Shown: in pieces, positions 52,130 through 64,000 of the stretch
Layout: each line of letters opens with the position of its first letter
Position numbering within the stretch: the stretch's first letter is position 1
Origin: Pseudomonas viridiflava
GTDB lineage: Bacteria > Pseudomonadota > Gammaproteobacteria > Pseudomonadales > Pseudomonadaceae
Direction of reading: 5' to 3'
Assembly (NCBI RefSeq): GCF_900582195.1
Contig: NZ_UTHA01000130.1
Location: forward strand, 62,001-126,000
Length of the DNA stretch: 64,000 nucleotides
Made by a program: the position numbers and the translations under genes
The notes under the pieces: generated by a model
Told to the model about the DNA's origin: nothing
The model's database searches: none
Seen by the model: the letters and a program-made list of their open reading frames with translations, nothing else

Positions 52130-53266
52130 TTGACTAAGCCAGCCATACTTGCCCTTGCTGATGGCAGCATTTTTCGCGGCGAAGCCATTGGTGCCGACGG
52201 TCAAACCGTTGGTGAGGTGGTGTTCAACACCGCAATGACCGGCTATCAGGAAATCCTTACCGATCCTTCCTACGCCCAACAGATCGTTACCCTGACTTAC
52301 CCGCACATTGGCAACACCGGCACCACGCCGGAAGATGCCGAGTCCGATCGCGTCTGGTCCGCTGGCCTGGTCATCCGTGACCTGCCGCTGGTAGCGAGCA
52401 ACTGGCGTAACACGATGTCCCTGTCCGACTATCTGAAAGCCAACAATGTTGTGGCCATCGCCGGTATCGACACCCGTCGCCTGACCCGCATCCTGCGTGA
52501 AAAAGGCGCACAGAACGGCTGCATCATGGCCGGCGACAACATCTCCGAAGAAGCGGCCATCGCCGCGGCGCAAGGCTTCCCGGGCCTGAAAGGCATGGAC
52601 CTGGCGAAAGTCGTCAGTACCAAGACTCAATACGAATGGCGCTCGACTGTCTGGGATCTGAAAACCGACAGCCACGCGACCATCGACGCTTCCGAGCTGC
52701 CTTACCACGTGGTTGCCTACGACTACGGCGTCAAGGTCAACATCCTGCGCATGCTGGTCGAGCGCGGCTGCCGCGTCACCGTGGTGCCGGCTCAGACCCC
52801 GGCCGCTGATGTGCTGGCACTGAAGCCGGACGGCGTGTTCCTGTCCAACGGTCCTGGTGATCCGGAGCCATGCGACTACGCGATCAAGGCGATCAAGGAA
52901 GTGCTGGAAACCGAAATTCCGGTATTCGGCATCTGCCTCGGTCACCAGCTGCTGGCACTGGCCTCCGGCGCCAAGACCCTGAAAATGGGTCACGGCCACC
53001 ACGGTGCCAACCACCCGGTGCAGGATCTGGACACTGGCGTCGTGATGATCACCAGCCAGAACCACGGTTTCGCGGTAGACGAAGAAACCCTGCCAGCCAA
53101 CGTGCGTGCGATCCACAAATCGCTGTTCGACGGCACCCTGCAAGGCATCGAGCGCACCGACAAGAGCGCGTTCAGCTTCCAGGGCCACCCTGAAGCGAGC
53201 CCGGGCCCGAACGATGTCGCGCCACTGTTCGACCGCTTCATCAACGAGATGGCCAAGCGACGCTAA
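52130..53266 (+). CDS. carA: Carbamoyl-phosphate synthase small subunit
   Basis: A 378-residue glutaminase subunit. N-terminal CPSase domain; class I amidotransferase domain with the nucleophile Cys in [13 protein letters not shown], His and Glu in HPEASPGP. It supplies ammonia to CarB for carbamoyl phosphate, shared by arginine and pyrimidine synthesis. The start is TTG 52130, with GGGAGG at 5 nt; this gives the family length. The ATG at 52106 would add eight residues and lacks an SD. Confidence 0.96.
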   Translation: MTKPAILALADGSIFRGEAIGADGQTVGEVVFNTAMTGYQEILTDPSYAQQIVTLTYPHIGNTGTTPEDAESDRVWSAGLVIRDLPLVASNWRNTMSLSDYLKANNVVAIAGIDTRRLTRILREKGAQNGCIMAGDNISEEAAIAAAQGFPGLKGMDLAKVVSTKTQYEWRSTVWDLKTDSHATIDASELPYHVVAYDYGVKVNILRMLVERGCRVTVVPAQTPAADVLALKPDGVFLSNGPGDPEPCDYAIKAIKEVLETEIPVFGICLGHQLLALASGAKTLKMGHGHHGANHPVQDLDTGVVMITSQNHGFAVDEETLPANVRAIHKSLFDGTLQGIERTDKSAFSFQGHPEASPGPNDVAPLFDRFINEMAKRR

Positions 53267-53392
53267 GCGTTCGCCTTGAGACTGTAGAGAGAAGCCCCTC
53301 GAGGGTGGCCCCGACACCGGCGGCCCCCTCGGGACTTCAGAAATCGATCAAGACGGCTTGCCGACTGACCTGCGGATTTGAGTGACAAACCC

Positions 53393-56610
<3,218 letters not shown>

Positions 56611-56614
<4 letters not shown>

Positions 56615-57087
56615 TCAAATACCCAATGACCGTCCAGGGCGCTAAAGCCCTGGAAGAAGAACACGCTCACCTGACCAAGGTCGTCCGTCCGAAGCTCAGC
56701 CAGGACATCGGTACGGCCCGCGAGTTGGGTGACTTGAAGGAAAACGCTGAATACCATGCTGCCCGCGAACAGCAAGGCATGGTCGAGGCGCGGATTCGCG
56801 ACATCGAAGGCCGGATTCAGAATCAGGTCATCATCGATGTCACGACCATCCCGCACACCGGCAAGGTGATTTTCGGCACGACCGTCGAAATCGCCAACGT
56901 CGAGACCGATGAAAGCGTCACTTACCACATCGTGGGTGAGGATGAGGCTGACTTCAAACTCGGCAAGATTTCGGTCGGCTCGCCTTTGGCCCGTGCCTTG
57001 ATCGGCAAGGAAGAGGGCGATGTGGTCGCCGTAAAGACGCCGAGCGGCGTTATCGAGTACGAGATTGTCGAAGTCCGTCACATCTGA
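56611..57087 (+). CDS. greA: Transcription elongation factor GreA
   Basis: A 158-residue factor that rescues backtracked RNA polymerase. N-terminal antiparallel coiled coil ([43 protein letters not shown]), with the acidic tip, and C-terminal FKBP-like domain. It overlaps carB by 4 bp (ATGA), the usual carA-carB-greA order of Pseudomonas. Confidence 0.97.
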
Positions 57088-57092
57088 AAAAG

Positions 57093-57115
57093 GGCGCCCG
57101 CTGCACGCGGGCGCC
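57093..57115 (+). promoter_or_regulatory. Hairpin at the start codon of the DUF4149 gene
   Basis: GGCGCCCGC and GCGGGCGCC with a 5-nt loop end right at ATG 57116. It lacks a T run, so it is a poor terminator; it may restrict translation of the next gene or stabilise the greA end. Confidence 0.5.
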
Positions 57116-57520
57116 ATGCTTTGGCAGCTGACCCAGATGCTTTGGGTCGGCGGTCTATGGCTGATTCATCTCGGTTTGCAGCCGGCGCTGGGCAAGATCG
57201 GCCTGGCGCCACTGCTCATCGATGAGGTTGCCAGTGCATTCGAAGTGCTGGTGGTGGGGTTTGCCGCCGCATGCGTTATTTTTCAGGCTTTGGTGCTGGT
57301 ACAGGCCGAGGGCCTTGCCAGTCTATGGCGGGATTTTCGCGGGCAGGTGCTGCTGATGGCGTTGTATGCGTGTGCGATGTTTGTCGCAGTGCGTGTCGGC
57401 TGGCCGGATGCGCAGCGCTGGCAGGTGTTCAGTTATCTGGTTCTGGGCTTTTCCGGGCTGGTGCTGATAATGCAGCCGGTGCCGGGATGGAGTGGCAGGG
57501 TGCGCGAAGCACACCCTTGA
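57116..57520 (+). CDS. DUF4149 domain membrane protein
   Basis: A 134-residue membrane protein with four hydrophobic helices (MLWVGGLWLIHLGLQPALG; VLVVGFAAACVIFQALVLV; VLLMALYACAMFVAV; FSYLVLGFSGLVLIM) of the DUF4149 family. Function unknown. ATG 57116 lies directly after the perfect hairpin GGCGCCCGC/GCGGGCGCC (57093-57115), so the start region would be structured in the mRNA. A longer frame from TTG 57065 overlaps greA and is less likely. Gene order after greA is typical for Pseudomonas. Confidence 0.8.
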   Translation: MLWQLTQMLWVGGLWLIHLGLQPALGKIGLAPLLIDEVASAFEVLVVGFAAACVIFQALVLVQAEGLASLWRDFRGQVLLMALYACAMFVAVRVGWPDAQRWQVFSYLVLGFSGLVLIMQPVPGWSGRVREAHP

Positions 57521-57529
57521 CCCTTGTCA

Positions 57530-57838
57530 TCACTTGAAGCGATGAACGTTCGACAGCTGCTTGTTGACGCTGAAGTTCTTGCGGTAAACCAGTGCCATCT
57601 TGCCGATGACCTGCACCAGATCCGCTTTGCCAACCTTGCACAGTTCTGCGATATGCGCCAGGCGCGACTCGCGATCAAGGATGTTGAGCTTGATTTTGAT
57701 CAGCTCATGATCCGCCAAAGCGCGTTCAAGTTCGGCTAAAACACCTTCAGTCAAACCGTTGTCAGCCACCGTCAAAACTGGTTTGAGGTGGTGGCCAATG
57801 GATTTGTACTGTTTCTTCTGCTCTGGAGTGAGCGGCAT
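57530..57838 (-). CDS. yhbY: YhbY family RNA-binding protein
   Basis: A 102-residue CRS1-YhbY (CRM) domain protein (MPLTPEQKKQYKSIGHHLKPVLTVADNGLTEGVLAELERALADHELIKIK). It binds pre-50S ribosomal particles in E. coli. It is divergent from rlmE across a 101-bp gap, the standard arrangement. Confidence 0.95.
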   Translation of the reverse strand: MPLTPEQKKQYKSIGHHLKPVLTVADNGLTEGVLAELERALADHELIKIKLNILDRESRLAHIAELCKVGKADLVQVIGKMALVYRKNFSVNKQLSNVHRFK

Positions 57839-57939
57839 AATCTGACCCTTTCGTCTGGATTCTGTAAAATGGCGGCCATTTTACCCGAGGGCTCGTGGAT
57901 CCGCCCAATTAATCACGACCCTTATCAACGAGGTGCCCA

Positions 57940-58569
57940 ATGGCGCGTTCCAAGACAAGCCTTGGTTGGCTGAAAAGACATGTCAATGATCCTTATGTGA
58001 AACAAGCACAGAAGGATGGCTACCGCTCGCGTGCGAGTTACAAGCTTCTGGAGATCCAGGAGAAATACAAGCTGATCCGTCCCGGCATGAGCGTTGTCGA
58101 CCTGGGTGCTGCGCCTGGTGGCTGGTCGCAGGTTACCAGTCGGCTGATCGGTGGACAGGGACGTCTGATCGCTTCGGACATCCTGGAAATGGACAGCATT
58201 CCGGACGTGACTTTCATTCAGGGTGACTTCACCGAGGACGAAGTGCTCGGGCGGATCCTTGAAGCCGTGGGTAATTCGCAGGTGGACCTTGTGATTTCCG
58301 ATATGGCCCCCAATATGAGTGGTACGCCTGAAGTGGATATGCCGAAGGCCATGTTCCTTTGCGAGCTGGCACTTGATCTGGCGGAACGGATACTCAAGCC
58401 CGGTGGTAATTTCGTGATCAAGATTTTTCAAGGCGAAGGGTTTGATGTTTACCTGAAGGATGCCCGCAAGAAGTTCGACAAGATCCAGATGATCAAGCCG
58501 GATTCCTCCCGTGGCAGCTCTCGCGAGCAGTACATGCTGGCTTGGGGCTATCGCGGACGTAGCGAGTAA
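57940..58569 (+). CDS. rlmE: 23S rRNA 2'-O-ribose U2552 methyltransferase
   Basis: A 209-residue FtsJ/RrmJ enzyme that methylates U2552 of 23S rRNA with SAM. SAM motif [14 protein letters not shown]; catalytic K-D-K-E pattern ([39 protein letters not shown]). Heat-shock-linked, upstream of ftsH as in E. coli; 190 bp separate it from ftsH. Confidence 0.97.
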   Translation: MARSKTSLGWLKRHVNDPYVKQAQKDGYRSRASYKLLEIQEKYKLIRPGMSVVDLGAAPGGWSQVTSRLIGGQGRLIASDILEMDSIPDVTFIQGDFTEDEVLGRILEAVGNSQVDLVISDMAPNMSGTPEVDMPKAMFLCELALDLAERILKPGGNFVIKIFQGEGFDVYLKDARKKFDKIQMIKPDSSRGSSREQYMLAWGYRGRSE

Positions 58570-58762
58570 AACGAGGTTTTTGTGCAGGGTGATAGGTTTT
58601 TAGTATTTCGCCCGGCGAGCATTAACGAATATTGTGTAGAAAGTGTTTCACAAAGGGTTACAGACGGCGCCTGCCAGAGCCGTAGGTAATGTAGTAAGTT
58701 AGGCCGGTGAATATCATGCGAAGCGCGCGCCAGTAGCGGAGCTTGCTTCAGAGGGTAGTTAA

Positions 58763-60679
58763 TTGAACGATATGGCAAAGAATCTGATCCTGTGGTTGAT
58801 CATCGCGGCTGTCCTGGTGACGGTGATGAACAACTTCTCCAGCCCTAACGAGCCGCAGACCCTCAACTATTCCGACTTCATCCAGCAGGTCAAGGATGGC
58901 AAGGTCGAGCGCGTAGCGGTTGATGGCTATGTAATCACCGGCAAGCGCAACGATGGCGACAGCTTCAAGACCATTCGTCCGGCAATTCAGGACAATGGCC
59001 TGATCGGCGATCTGGTTGACAACCACGTTGTGGTCGAAGGCAAGCAGCCTGAACAGCAAAGCATCTGGACCCAGCTTCTGGTGGCCAGCTTCCCGATCCT
59101 GGTGATCATTGCGGTGTTCATGTTCTTCATGCGCCAGATGCAGGGCGGTGCCGGTGGCAAGGGCGGGCCGATGAGCTTTGGCAAGAGCAAGGCGCGTCTG
59201 CTTTCCGAAGACCAGGTGAAAACCACATTGGCTGACGTTGCCGGTTGCGACGAAGCCAAGGAAGAAGTCGGCGAACTGGTTGAATTCCTCCGTGATCCGG
59301 GCAAGTTCCAGCGCCTGGGCGGTCGTATTCCTCGCGGTGTGCTGATGGTCGGTCCTCCGGGTACCGGTAAAACCTTGCTGGCCAAGGCGATTGCCGGCGA
59401 AGCCAAGGTGCCTTTCTTCACTATTTCCGGTTCTGACTTCGTCGAGATGTTCGTCGGTGTTGGTGCCAGCCGTGTTCGTGACATGTTCGAGCAGGCCAAG
59501 AAGCACGCGCCATGCATTATCTTCATCGACGAAATCGACGCCGTCGGTCGCCATCGTGGCGCCGGCATGGGTGGCGGTCACGACGAGCGCGAGCAGACTC
59601 TTAACCAGTTGCTGGTTGAGATGGACGGCTTCGAAATGAACGATGGCATCATTGTTATCGCTGCAACCAACCGTCCAGACGTACTCGACCCTGCGCTGCT
59701 GCGTCCGGGCCGTTTCGACCGTCAGGTCGTGGTTGGTTTGCCGGATATCCGTGGTCGCGAACAAATCCTCAAAGTACACATGCGCAAAGTGCCAATGGGT
59801 GACGACGTCGCTCCGGCCGTTATCGCGCGTGGTACTCCGGGCTTCTCCGGTGCTGACCTGGCTAACCTGGTCAACGAAGCGTCTTTGTTCGCTGCACGTA
59901 GCGGCAAGCGCATTGTTGAAATGAAAGAGTTCGAACTGGCGAAAGACAAGATCATGATGGGCGCCGAGCGCAAATCGATGGTCATGTCCGAGAAGGAGAA
60001 GCAGAACACCGCTTATCACGAAGCAGGTCATGCCATTGTTGGTCGGGTCGTACCTGAGCATGATCCGGTCTACAAGGTATCGATCATTCCGCGCGGCCGT
60101 GCGCTGGGTGTGACCATGTTCCTGCCGGAAGAGGATCGCTACAGCCTGTCCAAGCGCGCGCTGATCAGTCAGATCTGCTCCCTGTACGGCGGCCGTATTG
60201 CAGAAGAAATGACCCTGGGCTTCGACGGTGTAACTACCGGCGCCTCTAACGACATCATGCGTGCCAGCCAGATTGCGCGGAACATGGTGACCAAGTGGGG
60301 GTTGTCGGAAAAACTCGGTCCGCTGATGTATGCCGAAGAAGAGGGTGAAGTGTTCCTCGGTCGCGGCGGTGGCGGTCAGGCTGCCAGCTTCTCCGGTGAG
60401 ACAGCCAAGCTGATCGACTCCGAAGTGCGCAGCATCATCGACCAGTGCTACGGCACCGCCAAGCAGATCCTTACGGACAACCGTGACAAGCTTGATGCGA
60501 TGGCTGATGCGCTGATGAAGTACGAAACGATCGATGCTGAACAGATCGACGACATCATGGCGGGTCGCACTCCTCGCGAGCCACGTGACTGGTCGGGTGG
60601 CACCGGTACGCCACCACCACCAGTGGTGCGGGACGAACGTCCTGAAACACCGATTGGCGGTCCGGCTGCTGACGTTTAA
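58763..60679 (+). CDS. ftsH: ATP-dependent zinc metalloprotease FtsH
   Basis: A 638-residue inner-membrane AAA+ protease. Two N-terminal membrane segments flank a periplasmic domain (residues 30-95); AAA domain with [28 protein letters not shown] and the SRH; protease domain with HEAGH zinc site. It degrades membrane proteins, LpxC and sigma-32. TTG 58763 (MNDMAKNL) has AGAGGG at 7 nt; ATG 58772 (MAKNLILW) is the alternative. Confidence 0.97.
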   Translation: MNDMAKNLILWLIIAAVLVTVMNNFSSPNEPQTLNYSDFIQQVKDGKVERVAVDGYVITGKRNDGDSFKTIRPAIQDNGLIGDLVDNHVVVEGKQPEQQSIWTQLLVASFPILVIIAVFMFFMRQMQGGAGGKGGPMSFGKSKARLLSEDQVKTTLADVAGCDEAKEEVGELVEFLRDPGKFQRLGGRIPRGVLMVGPPGTGKTLLAKAIAGEAKVPFFTISGSDFVEMFVGVGASRVRDMFEQAKKHAPCIIFIDEIDAVGRHRGAGMGGGHDEREQTLNQLLVEMDGFEMNDGIIVIAATNRPDVLDPALLRPGRFDRQVVVGLPDIRGREQILKVHMRKVPMGDDVAPAVIARGTPGFSGADLANLVNEASLFAARSGKRIVEMKEFELAKDKIMMGAERKSMVMSEKEKQNTAYHEAGHAIVGRVVPEHDPVYKVSIIPRGRALGVTMFLPEEDRYSLSKRALISQICSLYGGRIAEEMTLGFDGVTTGASNDIMRASQIARNMVTKWGLSEKLGPLMYAEEEGEVFLGRGGGGQAASFSGETAKLIDSEVRSIIDQCYGTAKQILTDNRDKLDAMADALMKYETIDAEQIDDIMAGRTPREPRDWSGGTGTPPPPVVRDERPETPIGGPAADV

Positions 60680-60687
60680 GGTTTGAA

Positions 60688-61539
60688 ATGACTTCTGTAC
60701 AGTCCCTGACCCGGTTGCCTTGCGGCAACCGGGTTCTTGATTTGGCCCAGACGCATGTCATGGGTATTCTCAATGTAACCCCTGATTCTTTCTCTGACGG
60801 CGGCCAATACAGCCAGATCGACGCGGCGCTGCGCCACGCCGAAGCCATGGTGGCGGCCGGCGCGACGCTGATTGATGTCGGCGGCGAATCTACTCGGCCT
60901 GGCGCGCGAGCAGTGTCCCCGCTCGAAGAGCTTGAGCGCGTGGCGCCGATTGTCGAGCTGATCAATCGCGAACTTGATGTGATCATCTCGGTGGACACTT
61001 CTACGCCAGCGGTGATGCGTGAAACTGCGCGACTGGGTGCCGGGTTGATCAATGATGTGCGATCGCTACAGCGCGATGGTGCGCTGGATGCAGCGGCGGC
61101 GACAGGCTTGCCAGTATGTCTGATGCATATGCTCGGTGAGCCAGGCGATATGCAGGACAATCCGCAATATCAGGATGTCACTCGCGAGGTTGGTGAATTT
61201 CTCGCGCAGCGGATGTCGGTATGTGCAGCATCAGGTATTCCCGCCGAGCGCATCATCCTCGATCCGGGCTTTGGTTTCGCCAAAACCCTGCAGCACAATC
61301 TAAGCTTGTTCAAGCACATGGAGGCCCTGCATGCGTTGGGTCGGCCTCTGCTTGTCGGTGTTTCACGGAAGAGCATGATCGGGCACGCGCTGAATCGTCC
61401 TGTCGGCGAGCGTTTGAATGGTGGTCTGGCACTGGCGGCACTGGCGTCAGTCAAGGGTGCGCGTATATTGCGTGTCCACGATGTGGCAGAGACGGTCGAT
61501 GTGGTGCGTATGATCGCCGCCGTTGAATCAGCCGAATAA
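60688..61539 (+). CDS. folP: Dihydropteroate synthase
   Basis: A 283-residue TIM-barrel enzyme that joins p-aminobenzoate to hydroxymethyl-dihydropterin pyrophosphate; the sulfonamide target. Signatures [39 protein letters not shown] and GVSRKSMIG. It follows ftsH by 8 bp, so the ftsH-folP-glmM operon is conserved. Confidence 0.97.
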   Translation: MTSVQSLTRLPCGNRVLDLAQTHVMGILNVTPDSFSDGGQYSQIDAALRHAEAMVAAGATLIDVGGESTRPGARAVSPLEELERVAPIVELINRELDVIISVDTSTPAVMRETARLGAGLINDVRSLQRDGALDAAAATGLPVCLMHMLGEPGDMQDNPQYQDVTREVGEFLAQRMSVCAASGIPAERIILDPGFGFAKTLQHNLSLFKHMEALHALGRPLLVGVSRKSMIGHALNRPVGERLNGGLALAALASVKGARILRVHDVAETVDVVRMIAAVESAE

Positions 61540-61555
61540 GAATGATGGAGCACTT

Positions 61556-62893
61556 ATGAGCAAGAAATACTTTGGTACTGACGGCATTCGTGGTCGAGTC
61601 GGTGAATATCCGATTACTCCTGATTTCATGCTCAAGCTTGGCTGGGCTGCCGGCATGGCCTTTCGCAAGATGGGCGCCTGCAAGGTGCTGGTCGGCAAGG
61701 ACACGCGGATTTCCGGTTACATGTTCGAGTCTGCTCTGGAGGCCGGTCTGACATCGGCGGGCGCTGATGTGATGCTGCTGGGTCCCATGCCGACACCGGC
61801 GATCGCCTATCTGTCGCGCACGTTCCAGGCTGAGGCCGGTATCGTGATCAGCGCTTCGCACAATCCGCACGACGATAACGGCATCAAGTTCTTCTCCGGT
61901 AAAGGCACCAAGCTCCCGGATGAGCTGGAGTTGATGATCGAAGAGCTGCTCGATACGCCCATGACCGTGGTTGAGTCGAGCAAGATCGGCAAAGTCTCGC
62001 GGATCAATGATGCGTCGGGCCGATACATCGAATTCTGCAAAAGCAGCGTGCCGACAGGCACCAGTTTTTCTGGACTCAAGATCGTTATCGACTGCGCGCA
62101 CGGGGCGACCTATAAGGTGGCTCCGAGCGTTTTCCGTGAGTTGGGTGCAGAAGTGGTGGTGCTCTCGGCGCAGCCAAATGGTCTGAACATCAACGAAAAT
62201 TGTGGCTCGACCCATATGGGGCAGTTGCAGGCCGCGGTGCTGGCCGAGCACGCCGATCTGGGTATCGCTTTTGATGGCGACGGCGATCGGGTTTTGATGG
62301 TCGATCACACCGGCGCGATTGTCGATGGTGATGAGCTGCTGTTCATCATCGCTCGCGATCTGCACGAGCGCGGAAAATTGCACGGCGGAGTGGTAGGCAC
62401 CTTGATGAGTAATCTGGGGCTGGAGCTCGCGCTGGCTGATCTTTCGATTCCATTTATTCGTGCCAATGTCGGCGACCGCTACGTGATCGCCGAGTTGCTT
62501 GAGCGCAATTGGCTGGTCGGCGGCGAGAATTCGGGGCATATCGTTTGCTTCAATCACACCACGACCGGTGATGCGATCATCGCTGCGTTACAGGTACTGA
62601 TGGCGCTGAAGACCCGCAGCCAAGGTTTGGCGCAGGCGCGTCAGGCATTGCGCAAGTGCCCTCAGGTGCTGATCAATGTGCGTTTCGGTGGTGGCGAAAG
62701 TCCGCTGGAGCACCCGGCTGTCAAGGAGGCCAGTGCGCGTGTAACCCAGGCAATGGCAGGGCGCGGTCGCGTGCTTTTGCGCAAGTCCGGAACGGAGCCT
62801 CTGGTGCGTGTAATGGTCGAAGGCGAGGACGAAACCCAGGTTCGCAACTACGCCGAAGAGCTGGCAAAACTGGTAACTGAAGTTTCTGCCTGA
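61556..62893 (+). CDS. glmM: Phosphoglucosamine mutase
   Basis: A 445-residue alpha-D-phosphohexomutase that makes glucosamine-1-phosphate for peptidoglycan and LPS. Active-site phosphoserine in [14 protein letters not shown]; metal loop DGDGDR; sugar loop GGENSGH; phosphate loop [15 protein letters not shown] 61556 ([13 protein letters not shown]) with ATGGAG upstream. Confidence 0.97.
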   Translation: MSKKYFGTDGIRGRVGEYPITPDFMLKLGWAAGMAFRKMGACKVLVGKDTRISGYMFESALEAGLTSAGADVMLLGPMPTPAIAYLSRTFQAEAGIVISASHNPHDDNGIKFFSGKGTKLPDELELMIEELLDTPMTVVESSKIGKVSRINDASGRYIEFCKSSVPTGTSFSGLKIVIDCAHGATYKVAPSVFRELGAEVVVLSAQPNGLNINENCGSTHMGQLQAAVLAEHADLGIAFDGDGDRVLMVDHTGAIVDGDELLFIIARDLHERGKLHGGVVGTLMSNLGLELALADLSIPFIRANVGDRYVIAELLERNWLVGGENSGHIVCFNHTTTGDAIIAALQVLMALKTRSQGLAQARQALRKCPQVLINVRFGGGESPLEHPAVKEASARVTQAMAGRGRVLLRKSGTEPLVRVMVEGEDETQVRNYAEELAKLVTEVSA

Positions 62894-62958
62894 TACGGCT
62901 TGCAAGCCATGATTGTGTTGGGTAACATCTGCGCCCACTTTGACCGACGAGGTACAGC

Positions 62959-64000
<1,042 letters not shown>

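Noticed and set aside
58748..60061. 437-codon open frame on the minus strand
   Set aside because: Antisense shadow of ftsH.

Overview
The window is a piece of a Pseudomonas chromosome, most probably from the P. fluorescens group. The housekeeping half has the expected gene order: lldP-lutABC-dld, lldR, smpB, ratA-rnfH, bamE/fur, recN, grpE-dnaK-dnaJ, dapB-carAB-greA, yhbY/rlmE-ftsH-folP-glmM-tpiA-secG. The tmRNA is a one-piece ssrA with a Pseudomonas-like tag. The window opens inside one gene (an MFS transporter) and closes inside another (secG).

Region 1 (1-11.1 kb) is accessory metabolism. Two MFS exporter genes precede a compact nine-gene biosynthetic cluster (2980-10144, all + strand): type II thioesterase, AfsA-type hotdog protein, two different acyl carrier proteins, an SDR reductase, a KAS III, a HAD-family hydrolase, a cytochrome P450 and an adenylate-forming ligase. 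A convergent LysR regulator closes it. The set of AfsA-like enzyme, KAS III, ACP, phosphatase-like protein and oxidoreductases is the logic of gamma-butyrolactone, butenolide or methylenomycin-like small molecules, known best from Streptomyces. I do not recognise this exact cluster.

Region 2 (about 11.39-31.15 kb) is a 19.7-kb integrative element inserted in the 3' end of ssrA. The intact ssrA is at the right end next to a P4-type tyrosine integrase. A 22/25 copy of the ssrA 3' end, followed by the displaced terminator, lies at 11389-11413. The right half (21.2-31 kb) is a P4-like satellite or replication module: alpA, an HTH gene, a KilA-N gene, small phage-type genes, a TOPRIM primase, a DUF927 helicase and an iteron cluster that looks like its origin. 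The left half (11.4-21.2 kb) is cargo: a GNAT, an ATPase/TOPRIM pair of defence type, a CoiA-like nuclease, an MltR-like and another unknown protein with HEPN-like motifs, lipoproteins and a lone lambda-I-like tail gene. Between the cargo genes lie short arrays in which a 5-8 nt word, different in each array, is repeated two to six times every 10-13 bp. They resemble integrase arm-site arrays.

Region 3 (31.6-41.7 kb) is lactate utilisation (permease, LutABC, Fe-S D-lactate dehydrogenase, GntR regulator with a perfect palindromic operator), two small paralogous secreted proteins, and smpB, the partner of ssrA. Region 4 (41.8-64 kb) is core: outer-membrane assembly, iron regulation, SOS repair, the heat-shock chaperone operon with two well-formed sigma-32 promoters, lysine/arginine/pyrimidine precursor synthesis, transcript elongation, rRNA methylation, membrane proteolysis, folate, peptidoglycan precursor, glycolysis and secretion.
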